From: Amphritea japonica ATCC BAA-1530
Lineage (GTDB): Bacteria > Pseudomonadota > Gammaproteobacteria > Pseudomonadales > Balneatricaceae
Reading direction: 5' to 3'
NCBI RefSeq assembly: GCF_016592435.1
Contig: NZ_AP014545.1
Location: 620,001-684,000 of the forward strand
Length of the DNA stretch: 64,000 nucleotides
The position numbers and the translations under genes are program-made. The notes under the pieces are model-generated. The model saw only the letters and a program-made list of their open reading frames with translations, was not told the origin of the DNA and ran no database searches. This document shows positions 35,708 through 45,450 of this stretch, in pieces; positions within the stretch are counted from its first letter, which is position 1, and each line of letters opens with the position of its first letter.

Positions 35708-36447
35708 AAAGAGTCTTAGTACTATTGCTGCCGCTCCTAATGCTTCCCGGGTTGGTTTTGGCAGCGGATCCAGGGATTCCTGCCGTAACCTTAACGACTA
35801 ATCCAGATGGTAGTGCGGATTACAGTGTAACGCTCCAGATTCTGGGGCTTATGACGCTGCTGACGTTCCTGCCGGCAATTCTGATGATGATGACCTCCTT
35901 TGCCCGGATCATTATTGTCTTTGCAATCTTGCGGCAGGCGTTGGGTTTGCAGCAAACGCCCTCTAATCAGATTCTGGTAGGGCTGTCATTGTTTCTGACG
36001 CTTTTTATTATGTCGCCGGTTCTGGATAAGGTTAATGAGCAGGCTGTGCAGCCATATTTAAACGAAGAGATGACTTCCGTCGATGCTCTGGTTGCTGCTA
36101 GCAAACCATTTAGAGGTTTTATGCTGGCTCAGACTCGAGAGACCGATCTTAATCTGTTTATGAATATCTCCAGGACTGAAGCGGTTGAAACGCCGGATGA
36201 TATTCCTTTTACCGTGCTCGTGCCCTCTTTTGTTACCAGTGAACTGAAAACTGCCTTTCAAATTGGTTTTATGCTCTTTATTCCTTTTTTGGTGATCGAC
36301 CTTGTTGTCGCCAGTGTGCTTATGGCGATGGGTATGATGATGTTATCGCCAGTGATTATTTCATTGCCGTTTAAGATTATGCTATTTGTGCTGGTGGATG
36401 GTTGGGCTATGGTTATAGGTACGCTGGCCGGCAGCTTTGTGGTTTAG
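35704..36447 (+). CDS. fliP: Flagellar export gate protein FliP
   Basis: A core subunit of the FliPQR export pore. 247 residues from GTG 35704 (overlapping the fliO stop as GTGA). It has a cleavable signal peptide ending VLAADPG, then four membrane helices. Signatures are [38 protein letters not shown] and [20 protein letters not shown]. Confidence 0.96.
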   Translation: MKRVLVLLLPLLMLPGLVLAADPGIPAVTLTTNPDGSADYSVTLQILGLMTLLTFLPAILMMMTSFARIIIVFAILRQALGLQQTPSNQILVGLSLFLTLFIMSPVLDKVNEQAVQPYLNEEMTSVDALVAASKPFRGFMLAQTRETDLNLFMNISRTEAVETPDDIPFTVLVPSFVTSELKTAFQIGFMLFIPFLVIDLVVASVLMAMGMMMLSPVIISLPFKIMLFVLVDGWAMVIGTLAGSFVV

Positions 36448-36492
36448 GGCTGTTAAATGATTTTTCTTTGCGATTGTATATGAGGGTTTGAT

Positions 36493-36762
36493 ATGACACC
36501 GGAGATGGCTCTTGATCTGTTTGGCGAAGCGCTATTTTTAGTGGTTATATTAGTTGCTGTTATCGTTGTGCCCTCGTTGATGGTGGGTTTGCTGGTTTCT
36601 ACTTTTCAGGCTGCAACTCAGATTAATGAGCAAACGTTGAGTTTTTTGCCTCGCCTGATTGTTACCTTGTTGATGATTATGTGGGCTGGCCCCTGGATTC
36701 TTGGGCGATTGATGGACCACTTTAGTAATATCTTTGCTAACATCCCGTTGTTTCTGGGCTAG
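36493..36762 (+). CDS. fliQ: Flagellar export gate protein FliQ
   Basis: An 89-residue pore subunit with two membrane helices (about 13-37 and 49-75). Family signature: PSLMVGLLVSTFQAATQINE followed by QTLSFLPRLIVTLL. It lies 45 bases after fliP and 3 bases before fliR. Confidence 0.95.
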   Translation: MTPEMALDLFGEALFLVVILVAVIVVPSLMVGLLVSTFQAATQINEQTLSFLPRLIVTLLMIMWAGPWILGRLMDHFSNIFANIPLFLG

Positions 36763-36765
36763 CCG

Positions 36766-37551
36766 GTGCTACAGCTTACAACGCTCCAGATAGAGCAGTG
36801 GATGGCTCAGTTTCTCCTGCCCTTCTTCAGAATTGCGTCTTTTTTCATGGTAGTGCCGATGATTGGTACTCAGTTGGTCGCTGCGCGAATACGCCTGGGT
36901 CTGGCGCTGGCTATGACGGTTGTGCTGCTGCCGGTATTGCCGGAGATGCCGCTTTTGAGCGGAATGTCTCTGCAAACCTATATTCTGGTGGCGCAGCAGA
37001 TTGTTATCGGCACGGCGATGGCGTTTGTGATCCAGGTGCTGTTCCAGGTGTTTGCCTTGGGCGGGCAATTGATATCTTCTCAGATGGGTCTGGGCTTTGC
37101 GTCTGTTAGTGACCCAGCCAATGGTGTGTCTGTTGTTGTTCTCTCTCAGCTATATCTCATGCTGGTGATGCTTTTATTTATGGCATTTAACGGTCATTTG
37201 GTGATGTTTGAAGCGTTGGCCAGGAGTTTTTTTGTGCTCCCTGTCTCTGAAGGAGCTATGCCTGCTTCAGGTTATATGGCGCTGGTAAAGTCAGGTAGTT
37301 GGATGTTGTCGAGCGCGCTATTGATGGCATTGCCTGCTGTAACCGCGCTTCTGGTGATTAATTTTGCCTTCGGTGTGATGGCGAAAGCGGCTCCGCAGCT
37401 TAATATTTTCGCTATCGGATTTCCGTTTACTATGTTGATGGGATTGATTATCGCCTGGGCAAGCCTGGAAGGTTTTCTCGGACAGTATCAGCGGTTTATT
37501 TCGCTGGCTTTCGATTACCTTGATCTGGTTATCGGTGTCGGGAGGCTTTAG
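36766..37551 (+). CDS. fliR: Flagellar export gate protein FliR
   Basis: The third FliPQR pore subunit. It has 261 residues from GTG 36766 and six predicted membrane helices. Motifs are FFRIASFFMVVPMIGTQLVA, GQLISSQMGLGFASVSDPAN and APQLNIFAIGFPFTMLMGLI. The start is GTG directly after the fliQ stop, with the ribosome site inside the end of fliQ. It is followed 2 bases later by flhB. Confidence 0.95.
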   Translation: MLQLTTLQIEQWMAQFLLPFFRIASFFMVVPMIGTQLVAARIRLGLALAMTVVLLPVLPEMPLLSGMSLQTYILVAQQIVIGTAMAFVIQVLFQVFALGGQLISSQMGLGFASVSDPANGVSVVVLSQLYLMLVMLLFMAFNGHLVMFEALARSFFVLPVSEGAMPASGYMALVKSGSWMLSSALLMALPAVTALLVINFAFGVMAKAAPQLNIFAIGFPFTMLMGLIIAWASLEGFLGQYQRFISLAFDYLDLVIGVGRL

Positions 37552-37553
37552 GT

Positions 37554-38690
37554 ATGGCTGAGGAGAGCGGTCAGGAGAAAACCGAAGAACCCACGGCAAA
37601 GCGGTTACGTGATGCCAAAGAAAAGGGGGATATTGCGCGATCAAAAGAATTGGCGACGACAGTTTTGTTGTTATCTGCTGCAGCCGCTGCAATGATGTTT
37701 GGTGGTCAGGTCGCTGATGCTATGGCGGGCATGATGAGGTTCAATTTCAGCCTGGACCGGCAGTCTGTGATGGACCCTGCGTTGATGTTCACGCATCTGG
37801 GGTTTTCGTTATCAGAAGCATTGAAATCACTGTTTGGCTTCTTTTTGGTGTTGTTGGTGGCTGCGTTTGTTGGGCCTGTTGCGCTGGGAGGCTGGAATCT
37901 TAGCATGAAAGCGATGGCGCCGAAGCTGAGTCGAATTGATCCATTGGCAGGCATTAAGCGCATGTTCTCTTTGAAAGCGTTGATTGAACTGTTTAAAGCA
38001 TTGGCTAAGTTCTTGGTTGTCGGTTCGCTTTCCTTTCTGGTGTTATTGGTCTCTAAGCAAGAGTTGTTTTCATTGGGGGCGCAGGATGTTTTTCCAGCAA
38101 TGTCTCATGCGACAGAGATAGTAATCTGGGCGTTTCTGGTGATGAGCCTGACAATGATTCTGATCTCCCTGGTCGATGTGCCTTTTCAGATCTATGACTA
38201 TACCCAAAAGCTGAAAATGACTCTTCAGGAAGTCAAAGATGAGATGAAGAATACTGAAGGTAAGCCCGAAGTGAAGGGGCGAATCAGGCAGCTTCAGCGT
38301 GAAATATCCCAGCGTAAGATGATGTCCGCAGTGCCCGAGGCTGATGTGGTTATCACAAACCCGACGCATTATGCGGTGGCGCTTAAGTATGATCAGAGTG
38401 GTGGTGGAGCTCCATTTCTTGTGGCGAAGGGTGCTGATTTTGTTGCCCTAAAAATTCGCGAGATAGCTGATGCTCATGAAGTGCCTGTTCTTTCCTCTCC
38501 AGCGCTTGCTCGCGCGATATACCACTCAACAGAAGTGGAAGAGGAGATTCCTGCTGGCTTGTTTAAGGCGGTGGCAGAGGTGTTAGCGTATGTTTTCCAA
38601 TTAAAGCGGCATAAGCAGCGCCAGGGTCCGGCTCCAATAGATATCTCTCCGGATCTGGATATTCCTTCAGAATTACAGAAAGACGAATAA
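37554..38690 (+). CDS. flhB: Flagellar export switch protein FlhB
   Basis: FlhB switches export from rod/hook to filament substrates after autocleavage. The 378 residues have four membrane helices (about 30-215). The cytoplasmic domain carries the self-cleaving motif NPTH in VVITNPTHYAVALKYDQ, followed by the C-terminal part EEEIPAGLFKAVAEVLAYVF. The opening EESGQEKTEEPTAKRLRDAK is diagnostic. It ends the fliLMNOPQR-flhB run. A separate 92-residue FlhB C-terminal paralogue is at 52543 on the other strand. Confidence 0.96.
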   Translation: MAEESGQEKTEEPTAKRLRDAKEKGDIARSKELATTVLLLSAAAAAMMFGGQVADAMAGMMRFNFSLDRQSVMDPALMFTHLGFSLSEALKSLFGFFLVLLVAAFVGPVALGGWNLSMKAMAPKLSRIDPLAGIKRMFSLKALIELFKALAKFLVVGSLSFLVLLVSKQELFSLGAQDVFPAMSHATEIVIWAFLVMSLTMILISLVDVPFQIYDYTQKLKMTLQEVKDEMKNTEGKPEVKGRIRQLQREISQRKMMSAVPEADVVITNPTHYAVALKYDQSGGGAPFLVAKGADFVALKIREIADAHEVPVLSSPALARAIYHSTEVEEEIPAGLFKAVAEVLAYVFQLKRHKQRQGPAPIDISPDLDIPSELQKDE

Positions 38691-38725
38691 GACCCTCCAA
38701 ATAATCCGCGTATGTTTCCGTGATA

Positions 38726-38741
38726 TGGCTGGATTCTTGCA
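38726..38741 (+). promoter_or_regulatory. Sigma-54 promoter of flhA
   Basis: TGGCTGGATTCTTGCA: TGGC at -24 and TTGCA at -12, with GG (38727-38728) to GC (38739-38740) at exact 12-base register. It lies about 147 bases before the flhA start. flhA is sigma-54/FleQ-dependent in Pseudomonas. Confidence 0.8.
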
Positions 38742-38766
38742 ATAATCATAGAATGGCAGGTAAAGC

Positions 38767-38780
38767 GTCAAAAAATTGAT
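38767..38780 (+). promoter_or_regulatory. FleQ-box-like site downstream of the flhA sigma-54 promoter
   Basis: GTCAAAAAATTGAT matches the recalled FleQ motif GTCaNtAAAtTGAC at 11 of 13 defined positions. It sits about 15 bases past the expected transcription start. In P. aeruginosa, FleQ is reported to bind atypically downstream of the RpoN site at flhA, so the position fits. A weaker half-site, TTTTTGAC, lies at 38843-38850. Confidence 0.55.
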
Positions 38781-38887
38781 GTTTTACATGCGTATTAGTG
38801 TTATTTTTTCAGGCTGTAACTTATTATTATTTCTATGACGTATTTTTGACGCTTTGCTTGTGGGCAAAGATGTTCTTCGGGGTGTAA

Positions 38888-41002
38888 GTGGATAGAGCGG
38901 CGATTTACGGTAATGTGCGCAGCGCAGGGAAAGGGAATCTGGGTATTCCTTTTCTGCTTCTACTTGTGCTCGGCATGGTTACACTGCCGATGCCACCTTT
39001 TCTTCTTGATACCTTGTTTACCTTTAATATAGCGCTGTCTATTGTTGTCTTGCTGGTCTGTGTCTATGCGATGCGGCCATTGGATTTTGCTGTTTTTCCT
39101 ACAATTCTACTGATTACCACGCTAATGCGTCTGGCGCTGAATGTTGCCTCGACCCGAATAGTGCTTTTGCACGGTCACGAAGGGGGGGATGCGGCAGGTA
39201 AGGTGATTGAGGCCTTTGGTGAGGTGGTAATCGGCGGCAACTATGTTGTGGGTCTGGTGGTATTTCTGATTCTGGTGATTATCAACTTTGTCGTAGTGAC
39301 CAAAGGTGCTGGGCGCATCTCGGAAGTAAGTGCTCGCTTTACGCTGGATGCGATGCCGGGCAAGCAGATGGCAATTGATGCGGATCTGAATGCCGGTTTG
39401 ATTAGTCAGGATGATGCAAAGCTGCGACGACAGGAAGTAACTCAGGAAGCCGACTTTTATGGTTCTATGGATGGTGCGAGTAAGTTTGTCCGGGGTGATG
39501 CAGTTGCGGGTATCCTGATTCTGGTGATTAATATTCTCGGAGGACTGGGGATAGGGATGATGCAGCATGATCTCTCCTTTGATCTGGCGGCGCGTTATTA
39601 TTCATTGCTGACTATCGGTGATGGTTTGGTTGCTCAGATTCCATCCTTGCTGCTGTCTACCGCCGCTGCGATTATGGTAACCCGGGTTAACTCATCTCAG
39701 GATATGGGTAAGCAGGTTATCAGTCAGTTATTTGGCTCGCCTAAAGCGTTGGCGGTTGCAGCTGGAATCCTGTTTATCATGGGCTCGCTTCCCGGGATGC
39801 CTCATGTGGCTTTTTTGTCGCTGGCGATTGCTGCGGGTGTTGGGGCGTATTTTATTCAGCAACGAAATGTGGCTGCAGAGGCGCAGGCAGCGGAAGAAGC
39901 GCCGCAGCAGCCTAAGCCGTCTGAAGCTGATCAGGATATTAAAGAGCTGGATTGGGATGATGTAATGCCGGTGGATATGATCGGCTTAGAGGTGGGTTAT
40001 CGGTTGATACCGATGGTGGATAAGTTACAAGGTGGTCAACTACTGAGTCGGATTAAAGGTGTGCGAAAAAAACTCTCGCAAGATCTTGGTTTTCTGGTTC
40101 CGTCGGTGCATATACGGGATAACCTGGATCTGATGCCCGGCGCTTATCGAATAACCCTGATGGGCGTTTCTGTCGGTGAGTCAGAGGTTTATCCCGACCG
40201 GGAATTAGCTATTAATCCGGGTCAGGTGTTTGGGGCTTTAAAAGGAATTGAGGTTAAAGATCCCGCCTTTGGTCTTGATGCTGTCTGGATCGAACAAAGT
40301 CAGAAAGAGCAGGCGCAGACCCTGGGTTATACAGTAGTGGATGCAGGAACTGTCGTAGCAACGCATCTTAATCAGATCTTACAGGCTCACTCCCATGAGC
40401 TGATGGGACATGATGAAGTACAGAAATTATTGGACCTTCTGGCAAAAACGTCCCCAAAACTGGTAGAAGAGTTGATACCTGGACGTCTTTCTGTGAGTAC
40501 ACTATTGAAAGTGCTGCAGAACTTATTAATGGAACAGGTGCCGGTCCGGGATTTCAGAACAATTACAGAAGCGTTAGCTGAGGCTGTAGCGCGTACTCAG
40601 GATCCTCAGGGGCTTACCGCAGCAGTGCGTATTTCGCTGTCAAGGATGATTGTTCAGAATATTGTCGGCAGTGATGATGATTTACCTGTGATTACGCTTG
40701 ATCCGCAATTGGAACAGTTGCTATTGGGATCGGTACAGCAGGGAGAAAGTGGTGATGGTTTGGTGATTGAGCCAACGATGGCTGAGCGATTACAAAGCTC
40801 TCTTGCAGACGTAGCGCAGCAGCAAGAGATTGCAGGGCGAGCGTCGATTTTATTGGTTGCTGCGCCTATCAGGCCGTTGTTGGCAAAGTTTGTTCGCTAT
40901 GGGGAAAATCAGATCAGTGTGCTCTCCTATCAGGAAATTCCTGAAAACAAACGGGTGACAATTATTGCTACAGTGGGTGGACAGGGTCAGGCCGGTGTCT
41001 GA
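38888..41002 (+). CDS. flhA: Flagellar export gate protein FlhA
   Basis: FlhA forms the nonameric export ring that uses the proton motive force and docks chaperone-substrate complexes. It has 704 residues from GTG 38888, with about eight membrane helices in residues 20-330. The FHIPEP-type signature appears as LLITTLMRLALNVASTRIVL and TKGAGRISEVSARFTLDAMP. A large cytoplasmic domain follows (about 350-700). It heads a probable flhA-flhF-flhG-fliA-che operon driven by the sigma-54 promoter at 38726. Confidence 0.97.
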   Translation: MDRAAIYGNVRSAGKGNLGIPFLLLLVLGMVTLPMPPFLLDTLFTFNIALSIVVLLVCVYAMRPLDFAVFPTILLITTLMRLALNVASTRIVLLHGHEGGDAAGKVIEAFGEVVIGGNYVVGLVVFLILVIINFVVVTKGAGRISEVSARFTLDAMPGKQMAIDADLNAGLISQDDAKLRRQEVTQEADFYGSMDGASKFVRGDAVAGILILVINILGGLGIGMMQHDLSFDLAARYYSLLTIGDGLVAQIPSLLLSTAAAIMVTRVNSSQDMGKQVISQLFGSPKALAVAAGILFIMGSLPGMPHVAFLSLAIAAGVGAYFIQQRNVAAEAQAAEEAPQQPKPSEADQDIKELDWDDVMPVDMIGLEVGYRLIPMVDKLQGGQLLSRIKGVRKKLSQDLGFLVPSVHIRDNLDLMPGAYRITLMGVSVGESEVYPDRELAINPGQVFGALKGIEVKDPAFGLDAVWIEQSQKEQAQTLGYTVVDAGTVVATHLNQILQAHSHELMGHDEVQKLLDLLAKTSPKLVEELIPGRLSVSTLLKVLQNLLMEQVPVRDFRTITEALAEAVARTQDPQGLTAAVRISLSRMIVQNIVGSDDDLPVITLDPQLEQLLLGSVQQGESGDGLVIEPTMAERLQSSLADVAQQQEIAGRASILLVAAPIRPLLAKFVRYGENQISVLSYQEIPENKRVTIIATVGGQGQAGV

Positions 41003-41025
41003 TCAGGTAAATAATAGAGACGGTT

Positions 41026-42543
41026 ATGAAAGTTAAACGCTTTTTTGCTCCGGATATGAGACAGGCTATGCAGCGGGTTAGGGATGAGATAGGTCCTGAC
41101 GCTGTCATTGTGTCTAATCACCGCGTTGCGGGTGGTGTCGAAGTTGTGGCTGCACATGAGCATGAATACGAGGCAGCGCAGCAGGAATTCAAGCGTAAGC
41201 GGGCGGCGGAAAGCTCCAAAAAACAGCAAGGTAAGCTGAAAAGTAATCTTGCAGAAGAGTTGCGCAAGGCACAGGCTCGTATTGCGACAGCCCAGGATGG
41301 TGGTGCTGAGCCGCGTCAAAAAAATCGCCAGATGGATGGTGATGATGAAGAACTCAATGAAATTCTCGATACCCTTAAAAAGCGACAGCGTGGAAGGGCT
41401 TATCAGGCGCCGCGTGTAGAAGAAAAGCCTGCTAAGGTGATGCGTCCGCAGTTAGATCCTTCCCGGCAAGAACGACAGATGGCGTCTCCTGTAGAGCCTG
41501 TTCATCAGGGGGTGGATGATGAGCGTGAGGTTATTCAATCGTTAAAGCTGGAGATTGACTCACTTAAAAATATTTTAAGCCAGCCCCAGGCTTCGCCCCA
41601 GAGAGTCGTTGAATCGCACGCTGCTCCAGCTTCTGAACGCTCACGACCGACAGCGAGTCCCATCGCGCCGAAAAAACCAAAACCTCGCCATGAATTGGCT
41701 GACTCCTCAGTTGTAAAGGTGGAGCGAAGACTTGAACGAATTGGTTTAGGGCCGCAGATTAGTCGTCAGCTATCCGCAACAGTTGGAGATGATGATGTGC
41801 TGGATGATGCATGGCGCTCTGCTCTGACTCGCTTTAGCGATAATATTCCAGTGATGGGAGAGGACTTTGTTGAGCGAGGAGGAATGATTGCGTTTGTTGG
41901 GCCGACCGGTGTGGGAAAAACGACTACGATTGGAAAGCTGGCTGCTCGCTATGTATTGAAGCATGGTAGCTCTAGCGTGGCGTTGGTAACAACGGATTCA
42001 TTTAGGATAGCTGCGCATGAGCAGTTGCTGACTTTCGGTCGTATCCTGGATGTGCCTGTACGGGTTGTGGATGAGAATAACCCTCTGGAGGAGGTTTTGA
42101 CTTCCCTCCGGGGTAAGCGGTTAGTGTTAATTGATACGGCAGGTATGAGTGCTCATGAGCCCCATACTCAGGCACAGCTAAGTATGTTGGATGAGGTGAC
42201 TGTCAGAATGAAAAAGCTGTTAGTCCTGTCTTGTTCGAGTCAGCGTCATGTTATTGAGAGTGCTTACGAAACTTATGCGCCACTTGGGCTGCATGGTTGT
42301 GTGCTGAGTAAGCTTGATGAGTCGGGTAATCTTGGCGAAGCACTGGATCTGGTGATGGAAAATGGGTTGTCAGTGAGTTACGTAACTGATGGGCAGAGAG
42401 TGCCGGATGATATTGATGTAGCGCATAAGAAAGATCTGGTGAGTCGGGCGGTGGTAACCGCGCAAAAGGCGAGTCGTAGTCACAGGGTTTTCAGCGAGCA
42501 CCAGCAGGAGCGTCTGGCCCGGGATGAACAATGGGAGAACTGA
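41026..42543 (+). CDS. flhF: Flagellar pole-positioning GTPase FlhF
   Basis: An SRP-type GTPase that marks the pole for flagellar assembly. The 505 residues have an N-terminal B domain (MKVKRFFAPDMRQAMQRVRD), a long charged linker, and the NG domain with G1 FVGPTGVGKTTTIGKLAARY, TTDSFRIAAHEQL, G3 LVLIDTAGM and LSKLDESGNLGEAL. It acts with FlhG, encoded next, and predicts a polar flagellum. Confidence 0.96.
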   Translation: MKVKRFFAPDMRQAMQRVRDEIGPDAVIVSNHRVAGGVEVVAAHEHEYEAAQQEFKRKRAAESSKKQQGKLKSNLAEELRKAQARIATAQDGGAEPRQKNRQMDGDDEELNEILDTLKKRQRGRAYQAPRVEEKPAKVMRPQLDPSRQERQMASPVEPVHQGVDDEREVIQSLKLEIDSLKNILSQPQASPQRVVESHAAPASERSRPTASPIAPKKPKPRHELADSSVVKVERRLERIGLGPQISRQLSATVGDDDVLDDAWRSALTRFSDNIPVMGEDFVERGGMIAFVGPTGVGKTTTIGKLAARYVLKHGSSSVALVTTDSFRIAAHEQLLTFGRILDVPVRVVDENNPLEEVLTSLRGKRLVLIDTAGMSAHEPHTQAQLSMLDEVTVRMKKLLVLSCSSQRHVIESAYETYAPLGLHGCVLSKLDESGNLGEALDLVMENGLSVSYVTDGQRVPDDIDVAHKKDLVSRAVVTAQKASRSHRVFSEHQQERLARDEQWEN

Positions 42544-42596
42544 GTTGCTAATAAAGCAGATTGCAGCGAGAACGTTGGAATACATGGCCGTAATGG

Positions 42597-43421
42597 ATGG
42601 TTGGAATGAATAGTTCCAGACCGGTCAAAGTTATTGCGGTCACCGGTGGTAAGGGTGGTGTAGGTAAAACTAACGTCTCTGTGAATATGAGTCTCGCGCT
42701 GGGAGAGATGGGTCATCGTGTTGTTTTAATGGATGCGGACCTTGGACTGGCAAACGTTGATGTTCTTTTAGGTGTTAAAACTGAGCGTGATATTTCGAAT
42801 GTGCTCTCGGGTGAATGCAGTCTTAAGGATTTGCTGGTAGAGGTGGATACCAATGTCAGAATTGTGCCCGCTGCTTCAGGTACGCAGGAAATGACATCGC
42901 TGAGCGTGCACGAGCATTCCGAACTGATTCATGCCTTCAGTGAAATTGCCGATGATCTTGATGTTCTGGTTATTGATACTGCAGCGGGTATTTCCGATGC
43001 AGTAGTGAGTTTTGTTAAAGCGGCACAGGATGTAGTAGTTGTCGTCTGTGATGAGCCTACTTCCATCACTGATGCTTATGCGTTGATGAAGTTGCTTAAC
43101 AGGGATTACAAGATGACTCGCTTCCGCGTACTGGCGAATATGGTTCGCTCTGAGCAGGAGGGGCGCAATATGTACAGTAAGCTGCTGACAGTAACTGATA
43201 GGTTTCTTGATGTGACCCTTCAATACCTGGGGGCAATCCCTTATGATGAGTCAGTAAGAAAGGGTGTGAGGCAGCAACGTGCTGTTTTAAAAGCATTTCC
43301 CCGGAGTAAAGCGTCGCTGGCTTATAAACAGTTAGCGACAAAGGTTGACGCCTGGCCAGTACCCTCAAATCCGCGGGGGCATCTTGAATTTTTTGTTGAG
43401 CGTTTGGTTAGTGGCGCCTGA
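42597..43421 (+). CDS. flhG: Flagellar number regulator FlhG (FleN), MinD-like ATPase
   Basis: FlhG limits flagella number and antagonises FleQ. The 274 residues carry the deviant Walker A AVTGGKGGVGKTNVSVNMSL, MDADLGLANVDVLLGV, DTAAGISDAVVSFV and a C-terminal membrane-targeting helix region. ATG 42606 (271 residues) is an equally possible start: GGATGG lies just before it, and the core begins soon after either. It follows flhF by 53 bases and precedes fliA by 24. Confidence 0.94.
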   Translation: MVGMNSSRPVKVIAVTGGKGGVGKTNVSVNMSLALGEMGHRVVLMDADLGLANVDVLLGVKTERDISNVLSGECSLKDLLVEVDTNVRIVPAASGTQEMTSLSVHEHSELIHAFSEIADDLDVLVIDTAAGISDAVVSFVKAAQDVVVVVCDEPTSITDAYALMKLLNRDYKMTRFRVLANMVRSEQEGRNMYSKLLTVTDRFLDVTLQYLGAIPYDESVRKGVRQQRAVLKAFPRSKASLAYKQLATKVDAWPVPSNPRGHLEFFVERLVSGA

Positions 43422-43445
43422 ATAACCGGAGTCAGAGTATCCTCT

Positions 43446-44156
43446 ATGTATAATCAGCTTCAGTTTCGCTCAAGTCAGGAAATAATTGAGCAGCATGGTA
43501 CTTTGGTAAAGCGAATTGCCCATCACTTGTTGGCGCGATTACCGAATACTGTTGTGCTGGAAGACTTGATTCAGGCAGGTATGGTGGGTTTGTTAGAAGC
43601 GGCAAAAAAATATGATGCCAGCAAAGGGGCTAGTTTTGAAACGTATGCGGGTATCCGTATTCGTGGTTCTATCATCGATGAAGTGCGTAGGGGGGACTGG
43701 ACACCGCGTTCGGTGCACCGAAATGGTCGCCGGGTGGCTGAAGCGGTTCAGGTAATTGAGACGCGCACCGGGCGGGATGCCCAAGATGGGGAGGTTGCTG
43801 CTGAACTTAATATCAGTGTGACTGAATATCATGCATTATTAAAAGATTCAGCAGAGAGTCGGCTATTTAGTTTTGATAAGCTCACCAGTCCTCAGGATGA
43901 CGGGCCGGGAGAATATATTGCCGGTAGTGAACCTGATCCTTCTGAACAGTTTGAACAGGAAGATTTTGTTAAAGCGATCGCCCAGGAAATTAAAGGCTTA
44001 CCGGAAAGAGAAAAACTGGTGTTATCTCTGTATTACGATCAGGAGCTCAACCTGAAAGAGATTGGCAAAGTGCTCGGTGTTAGTGAGTCAAGGGTGAGTC
44101 AGATACATAGTCAAGCTGCGCTGCGTTTACGTAGTCGTTTAAAAGAGTGGCGGTAA
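43446..44156 (+). CDS. fliA: Flagellar sigma factor FliA (sigma-28)
   Basis: Directs RNA polymerase to late flagellar promoters such as that of fliC at 8045-8071. The 236 residues include region 2 (LEDLIQAGMVGLLEAAKKYD; FETYAGIRIRGSIIDEVRRG, then DWTPRSV), region 3, and region 4 (LPEREKLVLSLYYDQELNLK; GVSESRVSQIHSQAALRLRS). No flgM anti-sigma gene is in this window. Confidence 0.97.
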   Translation: MYNQLQFRSSQEIIEQHGTLVKRIAHHLLARLPNTVVLEDLIQAGMVGLLEAAKKYDASKGASFETYAGIRIRGSIIDEVRRGDWTPRSVHRNGRRVAEAVQVIETRTGRDAQDGEVAAELNISVTEYHALLKDSAESRLFSFDKLTSPQDDGPGEYIAGSEPDPSEQFEQEDFVKAIAQEIKGLPEREKLVLSLYYDQELNLKEIGKVLGVSESRVSQIHSQAALRLRSRLKEWR

Positions 44157-44220
44157 GGTTCGGAGGTTTATGCCCACGTTCTGAGACCGTCGTACAGTAT
44201 TTGTGTTAGGAGGGATTGTC

Positions 44221-44607
44221 TTGAATAAAGACATGAAAATTCTGGTTGTAGATGATTTCTCAACGATGCGGCGGATTATCAAAAATCTGTTACGTGATTT
44301 AGGCTTTACTAATATTGTTGAGGCCGATGATGGCGCAACAGCGTTACCTATTTTGAAGTCTGGTGGCATTGATTTTCTGGTGACCGATTGGAACATGCCA
44401 AAGATGAATGGTATCGACCTTCTGAAGCATGTGCGGGCCGATCCTGAGTTGCGCCACATTCCTATTCTAATGGTGACAGCAGAAGCTAAGCGTGAACAGA
44501 TTATTGCGGCTGCTCAGGCCGGTGTGAACGGTTATATAATAAAACCGTTTACTGCGGGTGTGCTGAAGGAAAAAATTGCTAAGATTTTCGAACGCCTGCA
44601 GGGCTAG
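44221..44607 (+). CDS. cheY: Chemotaxis response regulator CheY
   Basis: A single-domain receiver that, when phosphorylated by CheA, binds FliM and reverses the motor. 128 residues from TTG 44221: [20 protein letters not shown], phospho-acceptor Asp in [14 protein letters not shown], Thr in MVTAEA and Lys in IIKPFTA. The TTG is chosen because AGGAGGG (44208-44214) lies six bases before it. The longer GTG reading at 44203 overlaps that ribosome site, and ATG 44233 is too far from it. Confidence 0.95.
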   Translation: MNKDMKILVVDDFSTMRRIIKNLLRDLGFTNIVEADDGATALPILKSGGIDFLVTDWNMPKMNGIDLLKHVRADPELRHIPILMVTAEAKREQIIAAAQAGVNGYIIKPFTAGVLKEKIAKIFERLQG

Positions 44608-44616
44608 GAGGCGCGC

Positions 44617-45438
44617 ATGTCTGATATAGATGCTATTCAGGATCAACGTCGTTTCGAATTAGAGTTGAAAACGCGCGCTGAAGAGTTGGTGGAACTGCTG
44701 AAGCAGGGCGATATACCCCAGGCGATGCAGTTAGTGCAGCAACTAAATGAGCTACGACACCAGGCGCTTTATCATGAAGTGGGAAAACTGACCCGGGCGG
44801 TTCATGACGCGATAGTGGGTTTTACTGATGATGTCAGTAGCACTGAGCTATTACAGGACTCCAAACACCATATCGCTTCTATTTCCGATGCCAGTGATCG
44901 CCTTTCTTATGTGATTGAACTCACCGAAAGCAATGCACATAAAACGATTGATCAGGTAGATGAATCGTTGCAGTTGGTTAGACAGCTCGAACAGGGTTTT
45001 CAACTGCGTAAAGGGTTGCTCGAAGAGTTAGCTGCCGTAAAAAGCGAAAAACCTGAACTGGCGGATTTGCATCAGAAGCTGTGTTGCTATGCAGAAGACC
45101 ATTCCGAGGCACTCGCTGATCTCAAAGAGCGTTTGACTGCGATTATGCTGGCGCAAGAATATCAGGATATTACCGGTCAGCTGATTAAGCGTGTTATTCA
45201 GCTGGTGACCGATATTGAAAATGAGCTGGTAGGCTTGATGGAAGTCGCATCGAGGGTAAATAGCCTGGGTGTTTTATCTTCGGATTCCCAGACTGATTTG
45301 CCGGACTCTCAAGATAAAGAGAAGCCGCAACGGTCTGCGATTGAAGCTGAAGGTCCGCAAATGGCCGGTCGTAATAAAACTGAGGTCGCATCCAATCAGG
45401 ATGATGTGGATGATCTTCTTTCCAGTCTGGGCTTTTAA
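44617..45438 (+). CDS. cheZ: Protein phosphatase CheZ
   Basis: Removes phosphate from CheY to end the signal. The 273 residues form a long helical hairpin with the active-site region AQEYQDITGQLIKRVIQLVT (catalytic Gln in QDITGQ). The C-terminal CheY-docking helix QDDVDDLLSSLGF is joined by a flexible acidic linker. It is 9 bases after cheY. Confidence 0.95.
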   Translation: MSDIDAIQDQRRFELELKTRAEELVELLKQGDIPQAMQLVQQLNELRHQALYHEVGKLTRAVHDAIVGFTDDVSSTELLQDSKHHIASISDASDRLSYVIELTESNAHKTIDQVDESLQLVRQLEQGFQLRKGLLEELAAVKSEKPELADLHQKLCCYAEDHSEALADLKERLTAIMLAQEYQDITGQLIKRVIQLVTDIENELVGLMEVASRVNSLGVLSSDSQTDLPDSQDKEKPQRSAIEAEGPQMAGRNKTEVASNQDDVDDLLSSLGF

Positions 45439-45450
45439 CGGGTAAATCGT

